From: JBBCJT01 sp037190665
GTDB taxonomy: Bacteria > Pseudomonadota > Alphaproteobacteria > Acetobacterales > Acetobacteraceae
Length of the DNA: 64,000 nucleotides
Direction: 5' to 3'
Assembly (NCBI GenBank): GCA_037190665.1
Contig: JBBCJT010000015.1
Coordinates: 114,014-178,013 of the forward strand
Shown here: positions 36,255-47,100 of the stretch, piece by piece
How the letters are laid out: each line of letters starts with the position of its first letter
How positions within the stretch are numbered: position 1 is the first letter of the stretch
Translations under genes and position numbers: made by a program
Notes under the pieces: generated by a model
What the model saw: only the letters and a program-made list of their open reading frames with translations
The model's database searches: none
What the model was told of the DNA's origin: nothing

Positions 36255-36533
36255 AAGCTAACGGGCGAGGTGCAGCTGAGAGGAAGGCCATCGTGGAGGT
36301 GAATCGATGGCGAGGGTAAGCGAGTAGGTCGTGAACAGGGCTGAAGTCCATGGTGCAGCCAGGACAACGTCGCCGGGCGAGAAGGCCGCAGCGATGGCCT
36401 CGGCCTCGCCCGAACTCGCGGCACCAATCCCCATCGACGCCCGATCATCTACGGCAGCGCCTCCCCCACCCCCTGCCCTCAGGCGCGCATCCAGGCATTC
36501 AACGCATCGCGCACCGAGCGTCCCAGCCCTGTA
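36255..36533. other. Non-coding spacer, possible group II intron remnant
   Basis: No gene is supported. The stretch at about 36268-36365 has the look of the 5' part of a bacterial group II intron (for example GTGGAGGTGAATCGATGGCG, then CGTGAACAGGGCTGAAGTCC). There is no reverse-transcriptase gene and I cannot draw domain V. It forms the boundary between the recombinase module and the defence operon. Confidence 0.3.
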
Positions 36534-38186
36534 TCACTCCGCCGCGGCGGCCCGATTGCCCTGCCGGAGGTCGACGACCTTCACGTTCGGCAGTCCGTCG
36601 CCCCGAAGGATTTGCTCGACTTCGGCCGCGAAAGCCCTCGAGTGATTCTCGATCAGCCCTGGCCTGGACAACCTCCACCCTGCTGTCGCCAGCTTCTCGT
36701 CCATCGGGCGGTCAATGACGACGTACTCCACCTCGAGGTCAGACGGCACGATCACCGCGTTTGCTCGCCTGTCGCCCGCCTTGATGTTGGTCGCATCGAT
36801 CACCGCCGACCTACCGGCAGCGAGGCGCCTCGCCGCCTCCTGTCGTACCCTCTCGAAGACCGCTTCCTGATCGCCCGCGACGTCCATGGAACCGAAGATC
36901 TGCCGGCGAATATCGTCTGAGGAGATGACATCTGCAGGGTCGCAGTTGTTCGCGGCCCACGTGGACTTCCCGGCACCGGAAGGCCCGACGAGGATGACCA
37001 GCCGCTGCCCGCAGCGAGGCCAGTCCCAGCCGGGCCACTCGTCACCGTAGCGATGCGAGTTCTCCTCCCAGAAGCGGCCTAGGTTGACGACGAAGTCCGC
37101 CGGAGCCGGGTCGAAATGCGCCAGGCTCGACCTCAGCTTGTGGCACAGCCTGAGGAACTTCGCGTCCCGCTCCGGGACGCGGGCTTGCAGCCTGTCGTGT
37201 ATGTCGAAGAACTCGAACTTCTCCGGCTGCGCGATGACTTCGGTCCTGGAGTGGAACGTCTTCACGAGCGGTCCGTCGCGCATCAGCTCGTCGCGGTAAC
37301 GCCTGACCACGCACGACCTGATGTGCCCCAGGAACGGGAAGAGGACACGCACTTGGGCCTGCCAGACCCGCCTGGCGGCCGCATCCCGCCGCCCTCTGCG
37401 CAGCAGCGAAAGCGTGTGCTCGAAGGGCTGGCCGTCCCAAATGTCGATCACGCCGTTGTCCCAACTCGGGACGACGTCGGGCAACTTGGCGGCGTCCGGC
37501 TCGAGCGCAGGAAGCGGGTTGAGCTGCTGCTCCTCGCCGAGGCGAGTCAGGACGTCAACGAGCCGCAAGTCCCATCCTGCGACTTCCACGGCACAGGCCG
37601 CCGCGGTCGCCGAAGCCACGTCATGGGAACTCGGCCAGCCGAGCCTCTTCGCGACCGCTATCTCGGTATCGAGGCGCGACACGCGCCCTTGCCAGCGATG
37701 CTCGCGGGTACCCACCGCCGACCGGACCTCCTGCTGAGGCGTCCCCTCAGGCGGCGCGATCACCACGAGTGGCGACGCGATGCGCGGCTTTCTCACACGC
37801 TCGGTCCGGACGAGCCTCAGGAAGCCCGCCCAGGCCCTCCAGTTCGCTCTCCTGATCCCGTGCACGACATACGCCGCGTCAGCGAACTCGGGATCATCGA
37901 GGAAGTCCGCGACGGACCTGATGCTTGTCGGCACGGGACTGGAGAGGGACGCGAGCCAGTGGGCAGGGGCCATCCCCCCGAGGCCGGAGGAGGCGTTGCC
38001 ATCGAACACTCGGGCGGACGCGGCCGTCCGGATCGCCTCCTGCATCGCCGGGATCAGCCAGGCAGGCGGTGCCGCCGGAAGGCCGATCCAGAGGACGCCG
38101 TCGCGCAGTAGCGCATCCGCGGCGGCGGCTAGGAACTTCGATGGGCCGGGGAGGGACGGGTGCCCCAGCGTACGCCAGTCCGTCAC
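36534..38186 (-). CDS. HEPN-like plus polynucleotide-kinase-like P-loop protein of the pPIWI_RE island
   Basis: 550 residues from a GTG at 38186 that overlaps the stop of the giant gene (GTGA). The C-terminal ~150 residues are a kinase of the polynucleotide-kinase/zeta-toxin type: Walker A GPSGAGKST (401-409), VISSDDIRRQIFG (lid or acceptor site), and VIDATN. Before it, residues about 255-370 are helical and contain CHKLRSSLAHFDP, an RxxxxH motif (R352, H357) like that of HEPN ribonucleases. The N-terminal ~250 residues are unrecognised. RNA cleavage followed by end phosphorylation is a tempting but unproven reading. It is the last gene of the operon. Confidence 0.65.
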   Translation of the reverse strand: MTDWRTLGHPSLPGPSKFLAAAADALLRDGVLWIGLPAAPPAWLIPAMQEAIRTAASARVFDGNASSGLGGMAPAHWLASLSSPVPTSIRSVADFLDDPEFADAAYVVHGIRRANWRAWAGFLRLVRTERVRKPRIASPLVVIAPPEGTPQQEVRSAVGTREHRWQGRVSRLDTEIAVAKRLGWPSSHDVASATAAACAVEVAGWDLRLVDVLTRLGEEQQLNPLPALEPDAAKLPDVVPSWDNGVIDIWDGQPFEHTLSLLRRGRRDAAARRVWQAQVRVLFPFLGHIRSCVVRRYRDELMRDGPLVKTFHSRTEVIAQPEKFEFFDIHDRLQARVPERDAKFLRLCHKLRSSLAHFDPAPADFVVNLGRFWEENSHRYGDEWPGWDWPRCGQRLVILVGPSGAGKSTWAANNCDPADVISSDDIRRQIFGSMDVAGDQEAVFERVRQEAARRLAAGRSAVIDATNIKAGDRRANAVIVPSDLEVEYVVIDRPMDEKLATAGWRLSRPGLIENHSRAFAAEVEQILRGDGLPNVKVVDLRQGNRAAAAE

Positions 38187-41100
38187 GCTGCGGCCTCGCG
38201 CTCGGCTGCGGCCGCCACGATGAGCGGGTTGAGACGGTACTGCCGCATGTCCTCCTCAGTTCCCTCCACGTGCGGCAGCGGCTCCAGCAGCGAAAGCGCC
38301 ACGCAGATGCGGACCACGGTCTTCGCGTCGATCGGCGAGCCGACGTCGCGCCCGGAAAGCACGCCCTCCTCGATCTCGTAGGGCGAGGTGCTTCCGGACG
38401 CACCGGAGAGGGAGACCATGCCCGGGACGAGGTCGAGGATCGGCGCCGGGAGGGAGAAGTCGTCCAGCGTTACGGTCGGCCGGATGCCTTCCGCCTCGCG
38501 CCTTATCCGCTCCACGATTCGCTCGGCCGCCTTCCCATGCTGGCTCGCTCGCACCAGCTTCACGGCACGCCAGATGGGCCGATTGAACCCTCCGAGCTGC
38601 TCGATGAGCGGCGCCCGGATCTCGGCAGCGCCGACCCCGAGATTCATCGCGAGCTCCTCGATCGCAGACGTCGTCCAGGGCTGGAGAGTGATCGTCCTGA
38701 TGGACGGAGGGGGGGAGGCGAACCGCGCGTCGGAGAACAGGCGCACCGCATGGACCCCGGAACCGACGAACACGACTCTGGCGAGGCGCTCGCGGACGGA
38801 CTTCGACTTCAGAGTCTCGAGGACCCACTCCGGCGTCCAATCAGCGCGCGGGCCCACCACGACGAGCGGCTGTGCCGACCCCTGCGAGGCTCGGGGAGTG
38901 CGCAGGTGCGCGAGCAGCTCGGACTGCGACCTGTTGCCGATATCGACCGTCCAGCGTCGCGTGCCGTCCCCGTCGGAGGCGGCCTGCTGCAGGGCTGCCC
39001 CGACGAGATCGACATCGGACAGGGGCAGACCCAGCACGATGCGCACCGGCGCTTCGCCGGATAGGATGTCCTGCTCCTGCCCGAACGTCAGCGGAGAGTA
39101 CTGACCCGCGTCGATGCCCAGATGCGTGCTCGAGAGCTGGCGGCGCAGGGATCGCGGTTCGAAGGCACGCTGCGGCTCCTTGTCCTCGAACTCGCGCAGG
39201 TGGTCACCGACGCGGTCACGCGTGCCGAGAAGGGCAAGGACCGAGGGCGACCGAAGCGCCCACCGATCGCCCCGAGCGCGCCTGACGACCCCGAGCCCCT
39301 CCATCTCGTCGAGCAGGGCCTCGATGACAGGAAGACGGCTCACCCTGTCCCCGGCCTTCGGCCAGTATCTAACCGCCGCGTCCCTGATCTCGGCGGCAGT
39401 CATACCCTCGCCGACGAGTCCCTCCGCACGCTCGCGCAGGCTGCGGTCCGCCATGACGTAGGTGATGAGCTCGTATCGGGGATCGAGCTCCTTGATGGTG
39501 TGCTCGAACTTCTCCTTGATGCTGTCCTTAACCGGCCTGCTGTCGAGGACGCGGCGCACGGTCTCGCTGGAAACGGTCCAGGTGACCTCGCGCCGCTGCG
39601 CGGCTTCCCGCGCGAGCTCGTCCACGAGGCTCGCGCAGAACGTCTGCGCGAGCACCGGGTAGTAGTTCGTGTGGCTGAGGACGGTCCAGACGTCCTCGCG
39701 GTTCTCGAATCTGTAGCCCATCGCCGCGAGCGGCTTGACGATGAGGGCCTCGGCGTCGGCCACCTCGCCTCCCATCAGCGGGCCAATTCGCTGCGGCTCC
39801 GCGGCTATCTGCCGGAGCGGCGAATTCTCGGCCTGAACCAGCCGGGTGACGTTGTGGAGTCCCGCCATGACGAACTTGAACCGGCGGTTTGTCTCGTCCA
39901 TCAGGCTCTGAAGCGCGCGGAACTCCTGGAACGCGCTGTCCCCAGTCGCGTCCTCCTCGACGAACTTGTCCGCCTCGTCCAGCAGCAGGAGGATGCGGCG
40001 CATGGGGTCGGCCCCGAGCCAGCCGCGGACCTTCCTATCGAATTCGTCTCGGCTGGCCGTCGGCTCCCGGAACACCGTAGGCGACAGACGCTCGGAGATC
40101 TTCCGCCAGACCTCCCGCGCCCTGCGCGGCCTATTGGCGCCGAAGTCGTCAAGAGCGACGTGAGCCACGACTACGCCATCGCTCGGGCGATGCTCGCGCG
40201 CCTCGATGTGCTTCAGGAGCGCGGTCTTGCCGAGGCGCCGACCGCCGTAGACGACGCAGCTCCCGAACCCATCCAGAAGGCGCCCGTACTCGGCGTTGCG
40301 GCCGAAGAACATCTCGCGCGGCACGCCGCTGTAGCGGCCGTAGTCGCCGAAGGGCTGGCAGTGCGCGAACGGCTGCGCGCACTCGATGAGAGTGAGGGGT
40401 CGCACCTCCGGCTCCGACAGGGCAAAGAGGACGACGGCGTCGTCGACGACAAGCGCCTTGCGCCCTCCCTGCGCAGAGACCGACCGCAAGGCGAGCGCAC
40501 GACGGTTCTCGGCGCCCATCGTGTCGGTCGCGAAGATCAGCGCCGCACGGTTGCCCATGTTCGAGGATAGCGCGGTGATCTCGGCGTCGTTCGGGATGCT
40601 GGGCAGGAAGCAGACGCGGTACGCCCCCTCCGTCCTGCTCCCGAAGTCGGGCAGGAGCATACTCTCGGGATCCAGGCTGAAGCGCAGCTTCGCGTCCGCG
40701 ACCACCTGGCGCCCGGCTTTGCTGTTCTTGGCATCGAGCTGCATGCTCTCCACCGCGAAGCCGAACTCCTCGAGCAGCCCCATCGCGATCGGCAGGACGG
40801 TGTCCGGCGCGCGCTGCGCCTTCAGCGCCCGGTGGAGGTCGCGCCACGCCTTCAGCGTACGCGCCGCGCCGGGGCGCCTGCCGGGGGTCACGCGCGAGAA
40901 CGCCAGGGGACCGACGTCGGTCCCTTCCTCGATCCGCCGCGGCAAGTCCCGCGACTCCGCCTCGGGCAGCTTGGCGAGGAAGTCCGGAACGCGCGGGAAG
41001 AACGCGGCCCAACGGCGGTTGGCGGGAGCGGAGGCCCTCGGAAGCGGCTGGCCCGCCTCGAGCAGCTCTATCCTCTCGCGGGCGGTGATCAGGTCATCGT

Positions 41101-44100
41101 GCTCGTCCAGCAGCGTCCTCAGCGATCGATCGACCTCCGGCGTGAGGACGCCTTTGGCGCGGAGTCCCTCTAGCCGCTCATCCATGCCCTTGCGCGGGCC
41201 CGAGAGCGCCGCCCGCGCCTTGATGCAGATTTCATCCAGGAGTGCCTCGGCCGACGAGAAGTCATGGACGTGCGCCCGGTCGTCGAGGATTTCGGAACGC
41301 TCCTCCGGCGACACCAGGCTCGGCAGGTCGGCAGCCTGGACCGAGTCGATCTGCGAGAGGAGCCCGTGGGCCTCCTCGGGCGACATACCCTCGCCGTATC
41401 GCTGGACGCGCTCCACGAGACGCCGGGCTTTCGACGCGTGTTCGCGTAGGGCGTCCCGCCGCGTCGGGGCGTCCGCTTCCCATTCGTGGCGCAACTCGTC
41501 GATGGCGTCGCCACTGACGCCGAGAACCGGTGCCGCCTGCATGAGAACTTCCGCGCCCCCGAAGGAGCCGCGGGCCATCCGGGTCCGCACGATCTCGGTA
41601 AAGCGTTCCGCGCGCCGCTCGCCATCCGGGAGCAGCGAGGCTTCGGCGCGGTACGAAGCTGCAAGGATCGCATTCGGGTCATAGGGTTCCGGGAGCCATC
41701 CGCGGCCGATGTCAAGCGACGGCAGCAGCAGCGTCGCGGAATGCAGGGCGAACAGATGGTCCGTGGGTCCCGGAACCGCGGCGGTCTCGTCGATCATCCC
41801 GCGCAGGTGCACGACGGCCGCCTCGCAGCGCCCGACGAGTCCAGCACACGGGCCGAGGTCTTGCCCATCGGACGACAGGGCGGCCAGCGCATGCTCGATT
41901 CCGACGAGTAGGCTCGACCGCAGTTCCTTCGCGATTTCCTTTTGGCGCGGGTTGCGTACGGCTGGTGCGACCGCGAGCGCCTCCTCGTACTCGGCGCAAA
42001 GTCGAGCTAAGTCTAACATATGGCCGACGAGTCGGTCCCGCGCGGGCCCATCTAGCGTGTCCTTGGGCGAGACGCGCTCCGTCATCTTGCCCACCAGCCG
42101 CAGGGCCTGCTGGCGCGATCCGACTTCCTCCCTAAACGCGCGGGCGGCGTCGAGGGCGCGCTGCCCGTTCTCCGCCATCGCGACTCGGAGGGCGCCGATA
42201 GCCTCTTCCGGCTTGCAGAGCTCGACCCGCACCTTGACGCCGGTCACGAACGGGAAGTCGAGGCGCGTGATCGTGTCGATCTTCGCCTGGATCGCTCCCT
42301 TGCGGCCCTCGCGGTCTCGGTCCAGCGCATCCAGGTCGTTCACAATGCGGAGCAGGGCAGGCGTGACGACCAGGTTGGAGCGCGTAGCCTTGGCGACGGC
42401 CTCCCTGAGGCGGAAGGTGCCGCCCTTCAGTGGGTCCGGCAGACCTTCGTGAGCCGCCTCGAGGAGCTCAACGGCAGTGCGGTTCTGCTGGAACAGGGCA
42501 GGCTCCAGCGCGGCCACGAACATGGAGAGGGCGCGCTGCGCCGATAGGACGGGGTCGCCGTCGGGAATGGCCGTCGCGGCTGCCAGGGCATCGGCCAGCG
42601 TCTCGCCGAGGATGTCGGACGCTTGCAGGGCCGCGTGATTCAGGTGTCCAGCTACGGCCGCCAGGCGGAGTTCGGCCACCGAAAGCTGGAATGCGTGCCC
42701 TGGGAAAACCTCGGTTGCCGCACGCAGGCATAGCCAAGCAAGACTCGGGTCGCCGCCGCGGAAGGCGGACACCACAAGCCGGTCGGCCTCGACGGCCTCG
42801 TCGTCGGTTTCCTCGGACGCAGGTTCCGCGGTGGCCACCTCATCGGAGGGCATGTCGCCTGTCAGGAGCGCTCCGAGCTCCGTAGCATCCGCCTCGGTCA
42901 GAACGTCCCCGTCGGAATTCGTCGAGGCGCTCCCGGCGTTGGACAGCGCGGTGATCGGCCCGTCGTCACCCCCCTCGTCCGCCTTTTCATCCGGCGGAGA
43001 CGTTTCGTCCTGGTCGCTAATCTCCGCCCATTCGAGCGAAGGCACCCTCGGAGTAGCCGCGTCTCCGACCACCGCAGTCACGACCGCATCGGGTCCAGCC
43101 TCGAGTTGCCCGAGGGTGCCGGTGGGCGGGTCGTCCTGAACGTTCGGCGCGGGTGCGTTGGGCGGGCCCGACGTCTGTGGCGCTCGCGTGGCGAGCAGTA
43201 GCGCGGACACGTGGGCCACGCGTTCGAGGCATTCGGACGCCTGCTTCCTGACGCTGTCGGAGATCTGCCGGAGCGCATCGATGGCCGCCCCATCGAGCGG
43301 GTCAAGGTTGCGCGCGCGCGCCTCGGCATCGGCCTTCAATTCGACAGCGCGGGCGAGGCTCGCCTCGGCGGCAGCGAGAGCTTCCTGGATTGCTCCGATC
43401 CCCGTCTCGAGGACCAGCAGCCCCTCCTCGGGGATGGCAGCCTCCGCTTCCGACTGCTTGAGCATGTCAGCGGCGTTGCGTGCGATCTCGCGAAGGCGGT
43501 GAAGCAGTTCATCCACGCGGACGACCTTCGGACGCGCCGCCTCGAACGCCGCAAGCGCCTGCTCGGCCCGCGACACGGCATCCGCTATGCGCTGAAGGAC
43601 TACAGGGTTTGGGTCGAGAATCGCTGCCTCGGAGGCCAGTTTGGCTATCGCGGACATGCTGTCCGACCAGCGGGCAACCGACGCTCCCTGTTCGCCCGAA
43701 TCCGTCGGGCCCGATGGTGGCACAAGGCCAGCGTGAGTGTCGCCCACGGTTTGCTGGACCACCTTCTCGAGCATCTGCTCCTCCCCCGGGATTTGGTCGC
43801 CCCCGTGTCCCCCTGACGGTTCAATGGCTGGGTCGTTCTGTAACGGCAATGACGGCGCCTGCTCATCGAGACTGATCGTCTCGGCGGAACCCTTGTCGGT
43901 CCTGCCTCCGGGAGGCGCTTCGAAAGTTTTTTGAGCCGCCAGCAGATAGGGCAGGAGATCGCGCAGTTCTGGCAGGTCCCGCGCGAGACTGATCGCCGTC
44001 TCGAACTGCAACACGTAGACGCCCCACGCGACGACGGTGGAGCGAGCAAGGTCGACCTGCCCGGCCTCGACCAGCGTTCGCATGTCGTCGGCGAAGGTAG

Positions 44101-47100
44101 CGCGACGCGACGCTCTGATTCGTGCGGCCTCGCGCCTCGCCCGGTCCAGGAGGGACTTGAAGAGTTCAGAGACTCCTTTGTCCCGCCCGGTCGCCTTGCG
44201 CCACGCACTCTCGATGTGCACGAAAGTCCACGGCTGGCGAAAGCCATGCAGGACGACCGCTGCGAATTCCTCGTTGGTCGGCCGCCGATCGTTGGGCCAA
44301 GGCAGCTCAGGCTTCTCACTGAGGAACATGGCACGGCGCTCGTGCATGAGCCGGATGGTCCTCGGCTGGGCCGACATGTTCGAAAGGACCCAGTCGAGAT
44401 CGAGGAACGCCGGAAGCTCCGGGAGTCCATCCGCCGCGTATCGCGGCGCGCCCTCGTCCTGTGTGGCGGCTGCCGAGACGCTCGCCACGAACGTCTCGTT
44501 GATCGGCGAAAGGAGGCGTATGCCGACCTTCCGGTCCAGCGGTTCGCGGTAGGCCGGATCGAGTGCCTGAAGGAAGGGCGAGGCCGCGGTGGATGCGGCA
44601 TGTTCCTTACTGGGCGGCAATTCCCGCGGAGGCGCCGTGTCCGAAGCGAGGTCCGCGCGCGCCAAGTCTGGCGGATTGTCCCCAGCGGGATCCCCGGCAA
44701 CGGTTCCTGCATCGAGCGCCTCCGCCGCATCGTCGGGGGGAGAGGCGCCCGAGTCCTCCGCGTCGGCCTCCTCCACGCCGAACCGGGCCATGTAGTCGCG
44801 GACCTTGCTCTCGAACGAGAGCGGGGCGGGGAGCGTCGTGAAGCTGGGCGTGTGGCCGTAGCCGAAGCGAAGGCTGTTCGCCACGGCGGCGACGGCGTCC
44901 GGATCGTCACTCTTGGCCAAAACCGCAACCGAGAACTCGACCGAGTTAGGCAGGCGATAGGGTGTCTCGGTCAGGTTGAAAACGGCCTCGCCGAGGACGT
45001 CGTTGGTGCGCGCGTCCTTGATGGCTGCCCAGACAGGCAGCGCGGCGCCCTTCAGGCGCGCGGTGGAGCGGGTCTCGCGGTAGACACTCAGGCCGCGCGT
45101 GAGCTGCTCCAAGTAGCCCGAAGTGGCCCAGTAGTGGGGACCGTCGCCGATGCGCACCATCCTCGCTGTGATGGTAGGAACGGGACGCTCAAGAGTGCGG
45201 CCCGTCGGCTTGCCGTCAGCGGCATCGAGCTCCTCCAGCCTCGTCGTCTTGCGCAGGACGACGCGCCCCGCGTGTCCGGTCCGCACCCTGACGATTCGGA
45301 CTCCCGGCCATCGCTTCGTCGCGTCGAACGTCTCTCGCGCGAGCGCGACTTCCTTCCCGATCTTGTCGTCCCTCAGCCAAGGCCAAACGCCCGATGCGGA
45401 TGTCGAGTCGATCAGGACCAGCGGCCGGTCGCCAGCCGCCGCCGCCTCGTCGAGCATGGCGCGCACGAACGACTGGAAACTCTCGCTCTCCGCCTCGCGG
45501 TCCTTGCCCAGGCTCGTCGGCCTGATCTCTGCGACCTCCTTGAGAAGCTCGGAGAACGGCCTCCAGCTGCCGGACCACCGCATGCGCTTGGCATCGACCC
45601 AGCCCAGCCTGCCCTCGGTGCGCCCGGTCACCACATCGATGCGCGTCGCAACGCAGAGCTTGCTGCCCCGCCCTCCGGCCCTGCCTCGCGCCTGTGTCAC
45701 GACCGAGATGCCCATGACAGATCGGGGGCGCGTGGCCGGGTCGGGGAAGTGCTTTGCGACGAGATCGGAGATCTCCGTTACGAGGCCGCTGTGACCGAAG
45801 ACGAGGTCGTAGATGGCCGCCTGGATGCGGTTGAGGTACGCCTCGAAGCCCCTCCACCCTGGCCCAGGTGGGAGGAGATACTGGGCGTTCGCGTTGGCCT
45901 CGGTCGCGAGGGCGCACCGTCCGGCCAGCTTGTTCACCGGATCGTCCGGCCGGTTCTCGTACCAGTCGGTGGCCTGCACCAGCACGTGGCACCCCGCGTG
46001 CTCCTCGGCCAGGGCCTGGGCCGTCGGCTTCCAGGCCGCGATGCGGGCGGCGAACCGCTCGGCGGCCTTGCGATCCGCCTCTGGCAATCCCTGGCGCGCG
46101 CCATGCACGTCGGCTGGCAGCGCCATGGGGACCGTCCGGACGGACGCGCCAAAGAGGGCGCGTACGCACGACGCCATCGCGCTTCGCTCGCGCTCCGTCC
46201 TCGCCATCAGGACGAGGATCGGCGCCGCGTCGAAGCTCCTGCGGATGCGGGCCGAGTTAGCCGTCCGCAGGGCGTCCCGGTCGGCCTCGACCCGCCGGAC
46301 GTCCTCGTCCTTCAGCCCCTTTGGCATGGGGCCATCGCCGCCCAGCGCGGCGCATGCCTCCGCCACGGCCCGCTCGCCGATCTCGTTGTGTCCGAGCGTG
46401 CGCGCGACGTCGCCGATGACCATGCCGAGCGAGACCGCCTTGTGGAACGCGTCGGAGCGACGGGGCGGGGTGCCGATGTCCTCGAACGTCAGCGGCGTCA
46501 TGCCAAGCGGCGCTAGACGGGCTTCCGCCGCGTCGAACAGGTCCAGCAGGTCGCGGGTCGATGCGCCGAGCTTGACATGGTGGCTGCCGTAGCGCGTCGC
46601 GTAGGGGAATCCGACGAACGTGCCGCCATCGGCGAGTCCGCGACGCGCGAGTTCCGCAACACCGGCGGCTAGGTCGGCCCGGACCCCGAGGGCCTGCTGC
46701 ATGAAGGCGGGAGAGAAGGGCTCCTGCACCTCCCCGCGGCACACCGCGCAGGAGAACTCCACCGCGACGGGCGAGCGATCCCTGCCGAGGATGTGTCCGC
46801 GCAGTTCCCTCTGGCGCATCAGCGCGGAAGGTCGCGGCAGATCGGGCATCCAGGGGCGCCGACCGGCCTCGACCACCACGATCGGGCGGGAACACCACGG
46901 GGCGGTCTCGACCGAGAAGGTCGCCGTCATGGAATACGGGCCGCCCTCGGTGGGCACCGGCCAGGTCTCGAACTGGACGGCGTTGCCGGACGAGCCGCTC
47001 GGAACGATGCGGAAGACCGGCCCGAGTCCCTCGAACAGCTCGGCTCCCTCGAGCGCGCGGGACAGCAACTGGATGATCGGGTGCTTCAGACGCGAGAACG

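Noticed and set aside
43931..46516. Long plus-strand frame (861 codons) inside the giant pPIWI_RE gene
   Set aside because: Shadow frame of a high-GC gene; no domain, no ribosome site, and the minus strand has PIWI-like motifs across the same bases.
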